From Kitasatospora purpeofusca (GTDB taxonomy: Bacteria > Actinomycetota > Actinomycetes > Streptomycetales > Streptomycetaceae), in assembly GCF_000718025.1 (NCBI RefSeq), contig NZ_JODS01000047.1, positions 1 through 64,000 on the forward strand: a stretch of DNA of 64,000 nucleotides. Reading direction: 5' to 3'. The notes below the pieces were generated by a model. That model saw only the letters and a program-made list of their open reading frames with translations, ran no database searches and was not told the DNA's origin. Shown here piece by piece: positions 45,395-53,826 of the stretch. Every line of letters begins with the position of its first letter. The stretch's first letter is position 1. The position numbers were made by a program, and so were the translations under genes.

Positions 45395-46381
45395 TCAGCG
45401 GGCCTGCGGGCTGTCCGCGTCCGGCGCCGTGCAGCCGCCGGCCGGGGGGACGGCGGCGAAGGGCTCGGCCGCGCTGCCGCAGGCGGCCTCGGGGGCGGCG
45501 GCCCAGGTGTCGAAGACCCGCGGGGTGACGATCGGTCCGTCGGAGATCAGCACCCGGCGGCCGTCCAGCGCCTTCATCGAGACGCCGGGGCCGGAGTTCA
45601 GCTGCCAGCCGGTGCTGTCCAGCCGGTAGCCGGAGATGCCGCCGGAGACCTGCTGCCCGGTGCTGTTGGCGCAGCTGCGCGGGACCAGCACCGCGTAGTC
45701 GGTGGCGACGGTGCGCTCCGGGTCGTAGACGCAGTTGCCGGCGGGCTTGGAGTTGTAGCGCAGGTCGCCGTCGGCGTCCCGGAAGCCCATGGTGAGCTGG
45801 GGGGTGACCACCGCCACCCAGGGCGTGGACTGCTGGACGGTGCGCAGGGCGGCCGAGGCCCGCTCGGTGGCCTGCTGCTTGCGCTGCTCCTCGGTCCGCT
45901 TGTCGGCGCCGGGCTCGCCCGCGCCGCGCAGCCAGTCGGCGAGGCCGGGTACCGCGCGGTGCCAGCGGACCTGCTGGTCGCCGGGGCGCACCGAGGTGAC
46001 CAGGCCGTCGTCCCAGACGACCACGGCGTTCTCGCCGGCCATCGACAGGTAGAGCGCGGTGGCGCCCTCCCGCTGGTAGGACCAGGCGTGCTCGCCGGTG
46101 GCCCGGTGGTAGGCCTCCAGGCCGGGGCCGACCCGCAGGTCGAGGTCGGCGGCGTCGAGGGTCGCGGTGGCGTCGGCGCTGGGGTCGGCGGCGCTCCGTG
46201 CGGCCACCCGGTCGCCGAACGGGACCGGCTTTTTTGGGTGCGCGGGGGGGCCCCCCCCAAAGACCAGCAGTACCCTCCGGCACCCGCCCGGCGACCTGCG
46301 CCGTCGGGCCCGGCGGGGCCCCGGGCGGGGCCGTGCGGTAGGGCCTCCGGGGCGGTCAGGACTGTTACGGAGGTGATACAC
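45395..46381 (-). CDS. PQQ-binding-like/WD-type hypothetical protein, N-terminus uncertain
   Basis: Up to 328 residues. The recognisable part starts at KPVPFGDRVAARSA and contains propeller-like strands (LEAYHRATGEHAWSYQREG, LVTSVRPGDQQVRWHR) and several cysteines (GNCVYDP, RSCANST, EAACGSA, GGCTAP), suggesting an extracytoplasmic protein. Yet no signal peptide or membrane helix is readable upstream. The frame crosses a G7C8 tract at 46244-46258, where an indel would change the N-terminus. Either the start lies further in, or the N-terminus is frameshifted. It is divergent from the GH26-like gene. Confidence 0.65.
   Translation of the reverse strand: MYHLRNSPDRPGGPTARPRPGPRRARRRRSPGGCRRVLLVFGGGPPAHPKKPVPFGDRVAARSAADPSADATATLDAADLDLRVGPGLEAYHRATGEHAWSYQREGATALYLSMAGENAVVVWDDGLVTSVRPGDQQVRWHRAVPGLADWLRGAGEPGADKRTEEQRKQQATERASAALRTVQQSTPWVAVVTPQLTMGFRDADGDLRYNSKPAGNCVYDPERTVATDYAVLVPRSCANSTGQQVSGGISGYRLDSTGWQLNSGPGVSMKALDGRRVLISDGPIVTPRVFDTWAAAPEAACGSAAEPFAAVPPAGGCTAPDADSPQAR
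46244..46258. repeat. G7C8 homopolymer palindrome
   Basis: Seven G followed by eight C within the N-terminal coding part of the gene at 45395. Such tracts are hard to sequence and prone to slippage. They can cause an assembly indel or a real phase-variable frameshift. Confidence 0.9.
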
Positions 46382-46560
46382 GGCACACCGCCGGACGGCG
46401 TTCGAATATCGCCCACTTTAGGGTGACATTCGGCTTTTCCCCGGCCGGGCGGCCCTACTGTCGGCAATCGGGACACCACTGTGCGTGCCCCTGCCCGCCT
46501 CCGCCCAGCCTGCTCCGCCCCGCGCGTGGCACCGACCGGGGAACCGCCCGAGGAGAGACC

Positions 46561-47874
46561 ATGCGATTCGGCCGCCTGGCGCTGGCCGCCGCCACCCTGC
46601 TGCTGCTCACCACGGCCGGCGTTCCCGCCGGGACGCCGCTGAGCCAGACCGAGCGGCACGCGCTCTCCTCGGACGGGATCTCGCCGCGCGGGGCCGCGCC
46701 GCGTCCGGTGGTCCAGCGGCCGCCGCACGAGCCGCCGTTCGGGGCCTTCGTCGGCTCCTGGGACAAGTACATCCCGCAGATCGGGCGGTACTCGCAGTGG
46801 CTGGGCAACGCGAACCTCCAGGTCGGGCACACCTATCTGGCGGGCAACGGCTGGGCGGACGTCGAGGGCGAGCCGGTGGTGCTCGGCATGTGGTCGCAGT
46901 GGCGGCTGGCGGACCCGTCGCGGATGCTGATCCTCGGTGTGCCGATGCTGGTGCCGAACGAGGCCAACGTGCCGGACGGCGAGGTGGCCCGGCTGCTGGC
47001 CCAGGGCGCGCGCGGCGACTTCGACCGGCACTTCCTGAAGCTGGCCCGGCGTCTGGTCGCGCTCGGCGGTGCGGACACCGTGCTCACCCTCGGCTGGGAG
47101 ATGAACGGCGTCACCTACACGCACCGCTGCAAGCCCGACCCGGCCGCCTGGAAGACGTACTGGCGGCGGATCGTCACGGTGATGCGCTCGGTGCCGGGGC
47201 AGCGCTTCCGTTTCGACTTCACGCCGAACCGGGGGCTGGACGCGATCCCGTGGACGAAGTGCTACCCGGGGGACGACGTGGTCGACATCCTGGGCATGGA
47301 CAGCTACGACCAGCCGGCCGGCGGCACCTTCGACGACTACGTGCGGGAGCCGTACGGGCTGCAGGACCAGGTGGAGTTCGCGGCCAAGCGCGGCAAGCCG
47401 GTCTCGTACCCGGAGTGGGGGCTGTTCCGGAACGGGGACAACCCGGAGTTCGTGCAGCGGATGGTGGAGTGGATCCGCACCCACGACACCGCGTACCAGA
47501 CCGTCACCGACTACTGCCCGCACGGGTTCTGGCAGTGCGACCGGAACCCGCGGGCCGGTGCCCGGTTCAAGCAGCTGATGACGGGCTCCAAGGGGGCCCC
47601 GGCCGCGCCGACGCCGCCGCCGGCACCGGTCGTACCGGTGGCGCCGGGTGTCCCGGCGCAGCCGACGCCGCCCGGTGCGCCGACCGCGCCGGCCTCGCCG
47701 TCCGCCACTCCGACGGCGCCGCCGAGCCCCGGGGGGCCGGGCGAGCCGTCGCCGTCGGCGGCCCCGACGGCCCCGGCGAGTCCGACCGCCCCGGCGGCTC
47801 CGGCGTCACCGTCCGCGGTGCCCTCCCCCGCGCCGACCGCCCGGCCGGGGTGGCACTGGTGGCCCTGGTGGTAG
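46561..47874 (+). CDS. Secreted GH26-like glycoside hydrolase
   Basis: A 437-residue exported protein. A signal peptide spans residues 1-24 (LALAAATLLLLTTAGVPAG). The catalytic TIM-barrel (about 57-370) shows GWEMNG with the probable acid/base Glu180 and SYPEWGLF with the probable nucleophile Glu285, as in GH26 mannanase-like enzymes. The tail (about 375-437) is a Pro/Ala/Ser linker ending in WHWWPWW, perhaps a wall or membrane attachment. It faces a polysaccharide operon and probably trims or releases its polymer. GAGGAGAG precedes the ATG. Confidence 0.88.
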   Translation: MRFGRLALAAATLLLLTTAGVPAGTPLSQTERHALSSDGISPRGAAPRPVVQRPPHEPPFGAFVGSWDKYIPQIGRYSQWLGNANLQVGHTYLAGNGWADVEGEPVVLGMWSQWRLADPSRMLILGVPMLVPNEANVPDGEVARLLAQGARGDFDRHFLKLARRLVALGGADTVLTLGWEMNGVTYTHRCKPDPAAWKTYWRRIVTVMRSVPGQRFRFDFTPNRGLDAIPWTKCYPGDDVVDILGMDSYDQPAGGTFDDYVREPYGLQDQVEFAAKRGKPVSYPEWGLFRNGDNPEFVQRMVEWIRTHDTAYQTVTDYCPHGFWQCDRNPRAGARFKQLMTGSKGAPAAPTPPPAPVVPVAPGVPAQPTPPGAPTAPASPSATPTAPPSPGGPGEPSPSAAPTAPASPTAPAAPASPSAVPSPAPTARPGWHWWPWW

Positions 47875-47892
47875 TGGCGGCGGGGCGGGCGG

Positions 47893-49059
47893 TCAGCTGC
47901 GGCGGCGGGCGGCCAGCGCCTCCTTGAGCCGCGGCATCCGGGTGGTGAGCAGGTGCACCGTCGCCCGCCGGGCGCGGACCGCGCCGCCCCGGGCGGCGGC
48001 CGCCGGGGCCGCACCGCGCGGGCCGAACAGCAGCCGCTGGTTCGGCAGTCGGTCCGGGCGCCAGCGCTGCTTGTACGGCTCCTGGCCGCGCAGCAGGCTT
48101 ATCACCGGGATCCCCGCCGCCAGCGTCTCGTCCAGCGCGGCGCCGAACAGCAGGCCGGCGATGTCCAGCCGCTCCCGCAGCTTGGGGTGCGCGCCGTACA
48201 GGTAGAGGCCGCTGTAGGCGGGGCAGAGCAGCACCAGGTTGACCGCCAGCAGCTCGCCGTCCAGCCAGAACCGGTGCACGGCCGCGCCGCCGGAGGCGAC
48301 CAGTGCCGCGGTGGACTCGCTGAGGTGCCGGGAGAAGCGCTCGGTGCGGTGCTCCGGCGTCACCCCGCGCTCCTCCCACTGGACGTAGTGCAGCCGCAGC
48401 AGCGCCTCCAGCGCCTCCGGGACCTCCTCCGGGCTGGTCGACCGCACCTCGACGCCGGATTCGGCGATCTTGCGCTGCTTGACCCGGCTGCGCTGGGCGG
48501 TCTTCCCCGGCAGCCGCTTGAGCAGCTGCTCCATCGGGACGGCGGGCAGGTACTGGCAGAGCGAGTCGGCGAAGCGGTGGCGCCGGCCGCGCCACTGCTC
48601 GAAGACCCGCTGGACGGCCGCCTCCGGGTGGACCTCGCGCAGCTCCAGGCTGTGCCAGGGGCGGGTGAGCGGGAGGGCGGCGGCGAACTCGGCGGCGGCC
48701 CGGTCGGCGCAGGCGTCGTCGAGCAGGATGTCGGTGAAGTCGACCAGTCCGGCGCCGAGGCCGGTCAGTCCGCCGAGCGGGCCGCCGCGGCGGCGGAACG
48801 CGCCCGCGCCGACGAGCAGTCCCTCGCGGCGCACCAGCAGCACCACCAGGGCGCCGGGGCGGCCGTAGTGGCGCCACCAGGAGCGCTGCCAGGCCGAGGT
48901 CTGGAAGGTGGTGGCCGTGCGGCAGCGGGCGGCCAGGTCGTCCCACTCCTCGGCGAGGGTGTCGAGGGTGTCGTCCTCGCGGCGCAGTTCGGTGGTCCAG
49001 CGGGGCGAGCGGGCCTGGGCGGGGAGGCCGGCGGTGGGGGTGACGGCCTCGGTGCTCAT
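47893..49059 (-). CDS. FemAB/GNAT-like acyltransferase of the polysaccharide operon
   Basis: A 388-residue protein of the BioF2-like/Acetyltransferase_6 type. Visible are AWQRSWWRHYGRPGALVVLL near the N-terminus, and AVHRFWLDGELLAVNLVLL with YSGLYLYGAHPKLRERLDIA in the second GNAT half. FRGQEPYKQRWRP-like ending (LLRGQEPYKQRWRPDRLPNQ) is common in such proteins from exopolysaccharide clusters. It may add acyl or aminoacyl groups to the polymer or its lipid intermediate. Last gene of the operon; it overlaps the preceding gene by 4 nt. Confidence 0.85.
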   Translation of the reverse strand: MSTEAVTPTAGLPAQARSPRWTTELRREDDTLDTLAEEWDDLAARCRTATTFQTSAWQRSWWRHYGRPGALVVLLVRREGLLVGAGAFRRRGGPLGGLTGLGAGLVDFTDILLDDACADRAAAEFAAALPLTRPWHSLELREVHPEAAVQRVFEQWRGRRHRFADSLCQYLPAVPMEQLLKRLPGKTAQRSRVKQRKIAESGVEVRSTSPEEVPEALEALLRLHYVQWEERGVTPEHRTERFSRHLSESTAALVASGGAAVHRFWLDGELLAVNLVLLCPAYSGLYLYGAHPKLRERLDIAGLLFGAALDETLAAGIPVISLLRGQEPYKQRWRPDRLPNQRLLFGPRGAAPAAAARGGAVRARRATVHLLTTRMPRLKEALAARRRS

Positions 49060-49931
49060 CGGCCGCCCCCCGCCGACGCCTCGGCCCGCGTGTCGCTCCG
49101 GGGGCCGCTCTTCGCCCCGGCGGGCCCGGCCTTCGCCGTCGCGGACCTCGCGGCTTCGGGCTTCGCGGCTTCGGGCTTCGCCGGGTCGCCCTTCTCGGCC
49201 GCGGGCTTCGCGGAGCCCGCCTTCGCGGCCCCGGACTCGACCGCCCCGGCCTGCGCGGCCCCGGCCTTCGCCGGCCCGGCCGGGTCGGCGGGGTCGGGCT
49301 CCGGCTCGGCGGCGCGCGGGCGCGGGGTGGTCGCCGGCCCCGTCGCGGCGGGCGCCTCCTCGGCGCCGCTCCCGGTGCCCCGGCGGCGGGTCATCATCAC
49401 CAGCGCGCCGATCAGCACCCCGGCCGCGCCGCCCACCGCGACGTCCAGCTTGCCGGAGGGCGTGGTCGGCTTGTCGGGCTCGGCGGCGCCGGCCAGCGGG
49501 ACCAGGCGGACGCCGGTCTCCTTGCTGCTGTTGTTGGCGAACGCCACCAGCGAGCGGGCGACCGCGTCCGCCGCCCGGACGGCCTCCCCGGGCTCGGCGC
49601 CGGTGCCGGTGATCTCGATCATCGGGGCGTCCGGCGAGGTGGTGCCGTGCACCAGGCTCTCCAGCTCGCCGCGGCTGTGCCCGGTCTCGGCGGCGGCCGC
49701 CGCGAGCACCTGCGGCTGGCCGGCCAGCCGCCCGTACGCCTGGGCGAAGTTGACCGCGGTGGCGGCCTGGCCCTGGGCGTCCGGCACCACGATCACATAG
49801 GAGTTGGCGGCGTACGAGGGGTGGGCGACGACGGCGTACCCGGCGCCGGCGGCGGCGCCCAGCGGCACCGCTAGGGCCATCGGCCACCATCGGCCGACGA
49901 GCCGACGGGCGCTACGGCGCGATTCGCTCAT
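49056..49931 (-). CDS. Wzz-like polysaccharide chain-length/co-polymerase protein
   Basis: A 291-residue protein with two transmembrane helices (WWPMALAVPLGAAAGAGYAV near residue 15, and LDVAVGGAAGVLIGALVMM near 165). An outer loop between them contains AANSYVIVVPDAQGQAATAV and MIEITGTGAEPGEAVRAADA, as in Wzz/polysaccharide co-polymerases. The cytoplasmic tail is a long Ala/Lys/Pro/Glu repeat (KPEAAKPEAA) without a tyrosine kinase domain. It is separated from the upstream GT gene by 64 nt. Confidence 0.85.
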   Translation of the reverse strand: MSESRRSARRLVGRWWPMALAVPLGAAAGAGYAVVAHPSYAANSYVIVVPDAQGQAATAVNFAQAYGRLAGQPQVLAAAAAETGHSRGELESLVHGTTSPDAPMIEITGTGAEPGEAVRAADAVARSLVAFANNSSKETGVRLVPLAGAAEPDKPTTPSGKLDVAVGGAAGVLIGALVMMTRRRGTGSGAEEAPAATGPATTPRPRAAEPEPDPADPAGPAKAGAAQAGAVESGAAKAGSAKPAAEKGDPAKPEAAKPEAARSATAKAGPAGAKSGPRSDTRAEASAGGGR

Positions 49932-49995
49932 GGGGACTCCTTGGGTATGAGGGCCGCCCGGCCGGCGGCCCGGTGTCTGCGGGGGTGCGGCCGGC

Positions 49996-51111
49996 TCAAG
50001 CCCGGGCCAGCCGGTCGTAGAGCGCACCGAGGTCGGCGGCGACCCGGACGATGTCGTAGTGGCCGACCGCGGGCGGCCTGGGCAGCGGGTCGGTGCCGAG
50101 GTCGTCGAGGTGGCGCAGGTCGCGCAGCGCGGCCGTGTAGGCGGCCGCCTCGGAGGGGATCCGGCGGGCCTGCGGGGCGGCGCTGGGCGGCAGTTCGTCC
50201 AGGGCCGGGCAGGCGCTGTGGCGCACCGGCAGGCCGGCCGCGAGCCCCTCCAGCACGCCGAGGCCGAAGGTCTCCTCGGTGGAGGGGGCGGCGAGCACGT
50301 CGAGTGCGGTGAGCAGTTCGGGGACGTCGTCGCGTTCGCCGGTCAGCACCAGGCGGTCGCGGACGCCGAGTTCGTCGGCCCGGCGTTCCAGGGCGGCGCG
50401 TTCGGGGCCTTCGCCGATCAGCACCAGGCGGGCGGCGGCGTCGAGGGCGGCGAGTGCCTCCAGCAGGACGGCGAAGCGCTTGCCGGGGACGAGCCGGCCG
50501 ATCCCGCCGATCACCCAGGCGTCCGGCGGGAGGCCGAGTTCGGCGCGCAGCCGGGCGCGGGTGCCGGCCCGGTCGGCGGGCGGGTGGTGGTAGCGGGCGG
50601 CGTCGATGCCGTTGGGGATCAGTTCGACCCTGGCCGGCGGCACGCCCCAGGCGTGCAGGGTCTGGGCGACCTGCCGGGAGACCGCGACGGTGGTGGTGCC
50701 GAGGCGTTCGGCGGCCAGGTAGAGGCCCTTGACGCCGCGGGTGACCGGGCGGCCCTCGATCACTCCGGCGTGCAGCGAGTGCTCGGTGGCGACCACGGCC
50801 CGGACGCCGGCGAGCCGGGCGGCGAGCCGTCCGTACAGTCCGGCCCGGTAGAGGTGGGTGTGCACCACGTCGTAGCGGCCGGCCCGGACCAGGCGGGCCA
50901 GTCGGGGCAGTGCGCCGAGGTCGCGGTTGCCGCGCATGCCGAGGTGGTGGACGGTGACGCCGTCGGCGCGCAGCGCGGCGGCCACGGTGCCGGGGTTGGT
51001 CAGCGCGAGGACCTCGCACTGCTGGTGGGCCGGCAGGTGGCGGAGCAGCAGGTGGAGCTGGCGTTCGGCGCCGCCGGAGGCGAGGCCGGTGACGATGTGC
51101 AGGATCCTCAC
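49996..51111 (-). CDS. GT4 family glycosyltransferase
   Basis: About 371 residues with the GT-B fold. The N-terminal VRILHIVTGLASGGAERQLH is typical of GT4 enzymes. The donor-binding half has GGIGRLVPGKRFAVLLEALA, RLVLIGEGPERAALE and APSTEETFGLGVLEGLAAGL (E-x7-E motif). The GTG start at 51111 follows GGAGGG and overlaps the deacetylase stop by 4 nt. It probably adds one sugar to the lipid-linked repeat unit on the cytoplasmic side. Confidence 0.93.
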   Translation of the reverse strand: MRILHIVTGLASGGAERQLHLLLRHLPAHQQCEVLALTNPGTVAAALRADGVTVHHLGMRGNRDLGALPRLARLVRAGRYDVVHTHLYRAGLYGRLAARLAGVRAVVATEHSLHAGVIEGRPVTRGVKGLYLAAERLGTTTVAVSRQVAQTLHAWGVPPARVELIPNGIDAARYHHPPADRAGTRARLRAELGLPPDAWVIGGIGRLVPGKRFAVLLEALAALDAAARLVLIGEGPERAALERRADELGVRDRLVLTGERDDVPELLTALDVLAAPSTEETFGLGVLEGLAAGLPVRHSACPALDELPPSAAPQARRIPSEAAAYTAALRDLRHLDDLGTDPLPRPPAVGHYDIVRVAADLGALYDRLARA

Positions 51112-52106
51112 GGCACCCTCCGGAGGCGTCCGGCGCGGGCGGCGAGGCGCTGGCGGCGGAGTTCGGTGACGGTGTCGCGCAGGCGGTGGCGGCCGCGTTT
51201 GGCGCGCAGCCGCCAGGCGCCGTCGCGGTCGCCGACGTAGCAGCGGGGCAGCGCGTAGCGGCCGGTGAGCGGGGAGTGCGCGATGGCGCAGGCGTAGTCG
51301 TAGCCGGCGTCGCGGACGGCGAGGGTGGCGGCCAGGTCGACGGCTCCGTAGGGGTAGCAGAAGCCGGTGACGGGGCCGCCGACGACCTCTTCCAGGAGGC
51401 GCCGGCTGTCGCGGGTCTGGGCGGTCAGGACGTCGGCGGGCAGTCCGGGCAGGGCCTGGTGGCCGAGGCCGTGCGAGCCGATCTCCCAGCCGGCGGCGGC
51501 GAGGTCGGTGACCTCCTGCACGGTGAGCAGGGTCTTGCGGGGGCCTTCGGTGTCCCAGTCGTTGGCGCGGCCGAGCAGGTCGGCGACGACGTAGGCGGTG
51601 GCGGTGAAGCCGTAGGCCTGGAGGATAGGGACGGCGTGGCGGGCGAAGTCGGCGTAGCCGTCGTCGAAGCTCAGGCCGACCAGCCGGTCGGCCCGTCCGG
51701 CGGCCCGGGCCCGCATCAGTTCGCGGACGGAGACGCCGCGCTTGCCGCGCCGGTGGAGCCAGGCGATCTGCTCGGCGAAGCGTTCGGGGCTGACCGTGAG
51801 CCGGTAGGGGTCCTCCTTCTCGACGGCCACCGAGTGGTACATCAGGATCCACGGCGAGGTGGTCTCGGCGGTGGGAGGGTCGGCGAGCGGGCGCCGGCTC
51901 CTGGGCAGCCGTGCCGGTGGTCGACGGGTGCCGGGGTGCGGCGGGTCGGCGCGCGGCGCGTCGGCGCGCGGGGCTTCGGTGCGCGGCGCGTCGGCGCGCG
52001 GGGTCTCGGTGCGCGGCGCTTCGGTGCGTCGGCCGTCGGCCGTCGGCGCGGCCGGGCGGCGTGCGCCCGGCGGGGCCGACCGGACGGTTCCCCGTTCAGC
52101 GTCCAT
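51108..52106 (-). CDS. Polysaccharide deacetylase family protein
   Basis: About 332 residues. The first 75 are an unusual low-complexity arm of repeated pentapeptides (R-A/T-D/E-A/T-P). The NodB-type catalytic domain follows: WILMYHSVAVEKEDPYRLTV, LSFDDGYADFA with the Asp pair, GSHGLGHQALP with the zinc histidines, and GFCYPYGAVD. It removes N-acetyl groups from a polysaccharide. No signal peptide is readable, so the location is uncertain. The ATG at 52106 is chosen; it overlaps the flippase gene by 11 nt. An ATG at 52124 is possible. Confidence 0.88.
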   Translation of the reverse strand: MDAERGTVRSAPPGARRPAAPTADGRRTEAPRTETPRADAPRTEAPRADAPRADPPHPGTRRPPARLPRSRRPLADPPTAETTSPWILMYHSVAVEKEDPYRLTVSPERFAEQIAWLHRRGKRGVSVRELMRARAAGRADRLVGLSFDDGYADFARHAVPILQAYGFTATAYVVADLLGRANDWDTEGPRKTLLTVQEVTDLAAAGWEIGSHGLGHQALPGLPADVLTAQTRDSRRLLEEVVGGPVTGFCYPYGAVDLAATLAVRDAGYDYACAIAHSPLTGRYALPRCYVGDRDGAWRLRAKRGRHRLRDTVTELRRQRLAARAGRLRRVP

Positions 52107-53826
52107 GAGGAGGGTTCCCTTCATCGGCGACAGGTGACGGGTCGGGGACCGGTCCCAGGACCCGGACGGCGGCGCGGACCGGGCCGCGCACCTCGTGGGC
52201 GCCGAGGACGGTGCCCAGGGTGGCGAAGGCCAGCGCGACGGTGAGGCCGCCGAGGACGGTGGAGAGCAGCGGGTCGGCGGCGAGGCCGGCCACCGGCATG
52301 CCGAGGGCGGCGGCGCCCGCCGCGGCGGCGAGCAGCCGGGCCTGGCCGCCGAGGACGCGCCGCAGGCGCAGCGGGATGCCGCGCAGGACGAGGCCGCGGA
52401 GCAGCAGCGCGGCGGCGGTGGTGATGCCGGCGGCGTTGCCGGCGGCCAGGCCGAGGGCGCCGAAGCGGGGGGTGGCGAGCAGGCCGACGGTGACGGTGAC
52501 GACGAGGCCGAGGGCCATCGCGGCGGCCGGGTACCAGTCGAGCAGTCGGCGGCCGCCGTCGTCGGGGCTGGGGTCGCCGGCCCGGCGGACCACCGGGCGC
52601 AGCGAGAAGTAGGGGCGGATCATGACGCCGATCAGTGCCTGGGCGAGCAGGCCGAAGCTGTAGACGCGGATCACGGCGGCGGTGGCGGAGGTGTCCTTGG
52701 GGCCGAAGGCGCCGCGTTCGAAGAGCAGGGCGACCACGGAGGGGGCGCAGGCCATCAGGAAGGCGGTGCCGAGCAGCACGACGGCGGCGGCCTGGCCGAG
52801 GTCCTTCTCGACCCGGTCGCGGGCGGCGGTGAGGTCTCCGGCGGCGAGGGCGCGGGCGACCAGCGGGAAGGTGACGGTGCAGATCAGGATCCCGGCGGTC
52901 ATGGCGAGCTGGGAGACCTTGGCGGCGTAGTTGAGGTGGGAGATGGTGCCGGGCGGCAGTGCGGAGCCGAGGTAGCGCTCGATGAAGACCTGGGCCTGGC
53001 GGGTGAGGGTGAACGCGCCGACGGGGAGCAGGGCGAGCGGGATCAGGACGAGGGCGTTGCGGGAGCGGCGGGCGCGGGCGGCGCGGCCGGGGCCGGTGCG
53101 CAGGGCGCGCAGGAACGGGCCGATCAGCAGGCCGGCCATGAGGAGGCTGCCGAGGGCGACGCCGATCGCGGCGGAGCGCACGCCCCACAGGGCGTGGCAG
53201 CTGAGCAGGACGACCAGGATGCCGAGGTTGTAGGCGACGTAGATGCCGGCCGGGGCGGTGAAGCGGTGGTGGGCGCGCAGGGCGGCGGCGAGGTAGCCGG
53301 CGACGCCGAACGGCAGCACGGTGATCGCGGTGATCCGGGTGCAGGTGACGGCGAGCCGGGGGTCGGCGAGGCCGGGGGCGAGCAGGTCGACGAGTTGGGG
53401 GGCGCCGAGGGCGGCGCCGAGGGAGAGGGTGGTGAGGGCGAGCAGCAGCCAGGGCAGGGTGGCGCGGACGACCTGGCGGACCGGGTCGGGGCCGTCGGGG
53501 CGTTCCTCGCGCAGGACCAGGGCGAGGGCGAAGGCGGGCACCATGAGGAAGGACATGGCGTCCTCGATCAGCAGGGGTGCGGCGGTCTCGGGGACGGTCC
53601 AGGCGACCAGGAAGGCGTCGGTGCCCTGGTTGGCGCCGAAGTAGCGGGCGAGCAGGAGGTCGCGCAGCAGTCCGAGGGCGGAGCCGGCGGCGCTGAGGAC
53701 GGCGGTGACGCCGAAGGCCCTGGCGAGGAAGCGGCTGCGGGGGGCGGCGGCGGGTCCCGGTCCGGGCGGGGCGGGTCGGGGGGCCGGCAGGGTGGTGGGC
53801 ACGACCGTCGGTTGGTCCGTCGTCAT
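52096..53826 (-). CDS. MurJ/Wzx-like lipid-linked polysaccharide flippase
   Basis: A 576-residue integral membrane protein with about fourteen helices after a Pro-rich cytoplasmic N-terminus. MviN/MurJ features are LLRDLLLARYFGANQGTDAF, AWTVPETAAPLLIEDAMSFL and VFIERYLGSALPPGTISHLN. It should move the undecaprenyl-linked repeat unit across the membrane. Its place among glycosyltransferase and ligase genes argues for a Wzx role and not for peptidoglycan. It overlaps the ligase stop by 4 nt (ATGA). Confidence 0.9.
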   Translation of the reverse strand: MTTDQPTVVPTTLPAPRPAPPGPGPAAAPRSRFLARAFGVTAVLSAAGSALGLLRDLLLARYFGANQGTDAFLVAWTVPETAAPLLIEDAMSFLMVPAFALALVLREERPDGPDPVRQVVRATLPWLLLALTTLSLGAALGAPQLVDLLAPGLADPRLAVTCTRITAITVLPFGVAGYLAAALRAHHRFTAPAGIYVAYNLGILVVLLSCHALWGVRSAAIGVALGSLLMAGLLIGPFLRALRTGPGRAARARRSRNALVLIPLALLPVGAFTLTRQAQVFIERYLGSALPPGTISHLNYAAKVSQLAMTAGILICTVTFPLVARALAAGDLTAARDRVEKDLGQAAAVVLLGTAFLMACAPSVVALLFERGAFGPKDTSATAAVIRVYSFGLLAQALIGVMIRPYFSLRPVVRRAGDPSPDDGGRRLLDWYPAAAMALGLVVTVTVGLLATPRFGALGLAAGNAAGITTAAALLLRGLVLRGIPLRLRRVLGGQARLLAAAAGAAALGMPVAGLAADPLLSTVLGGLTVALAFATLGTVLGAHEVRGPVRAAVRVLGPVPDPSPVADEGNPPHGR

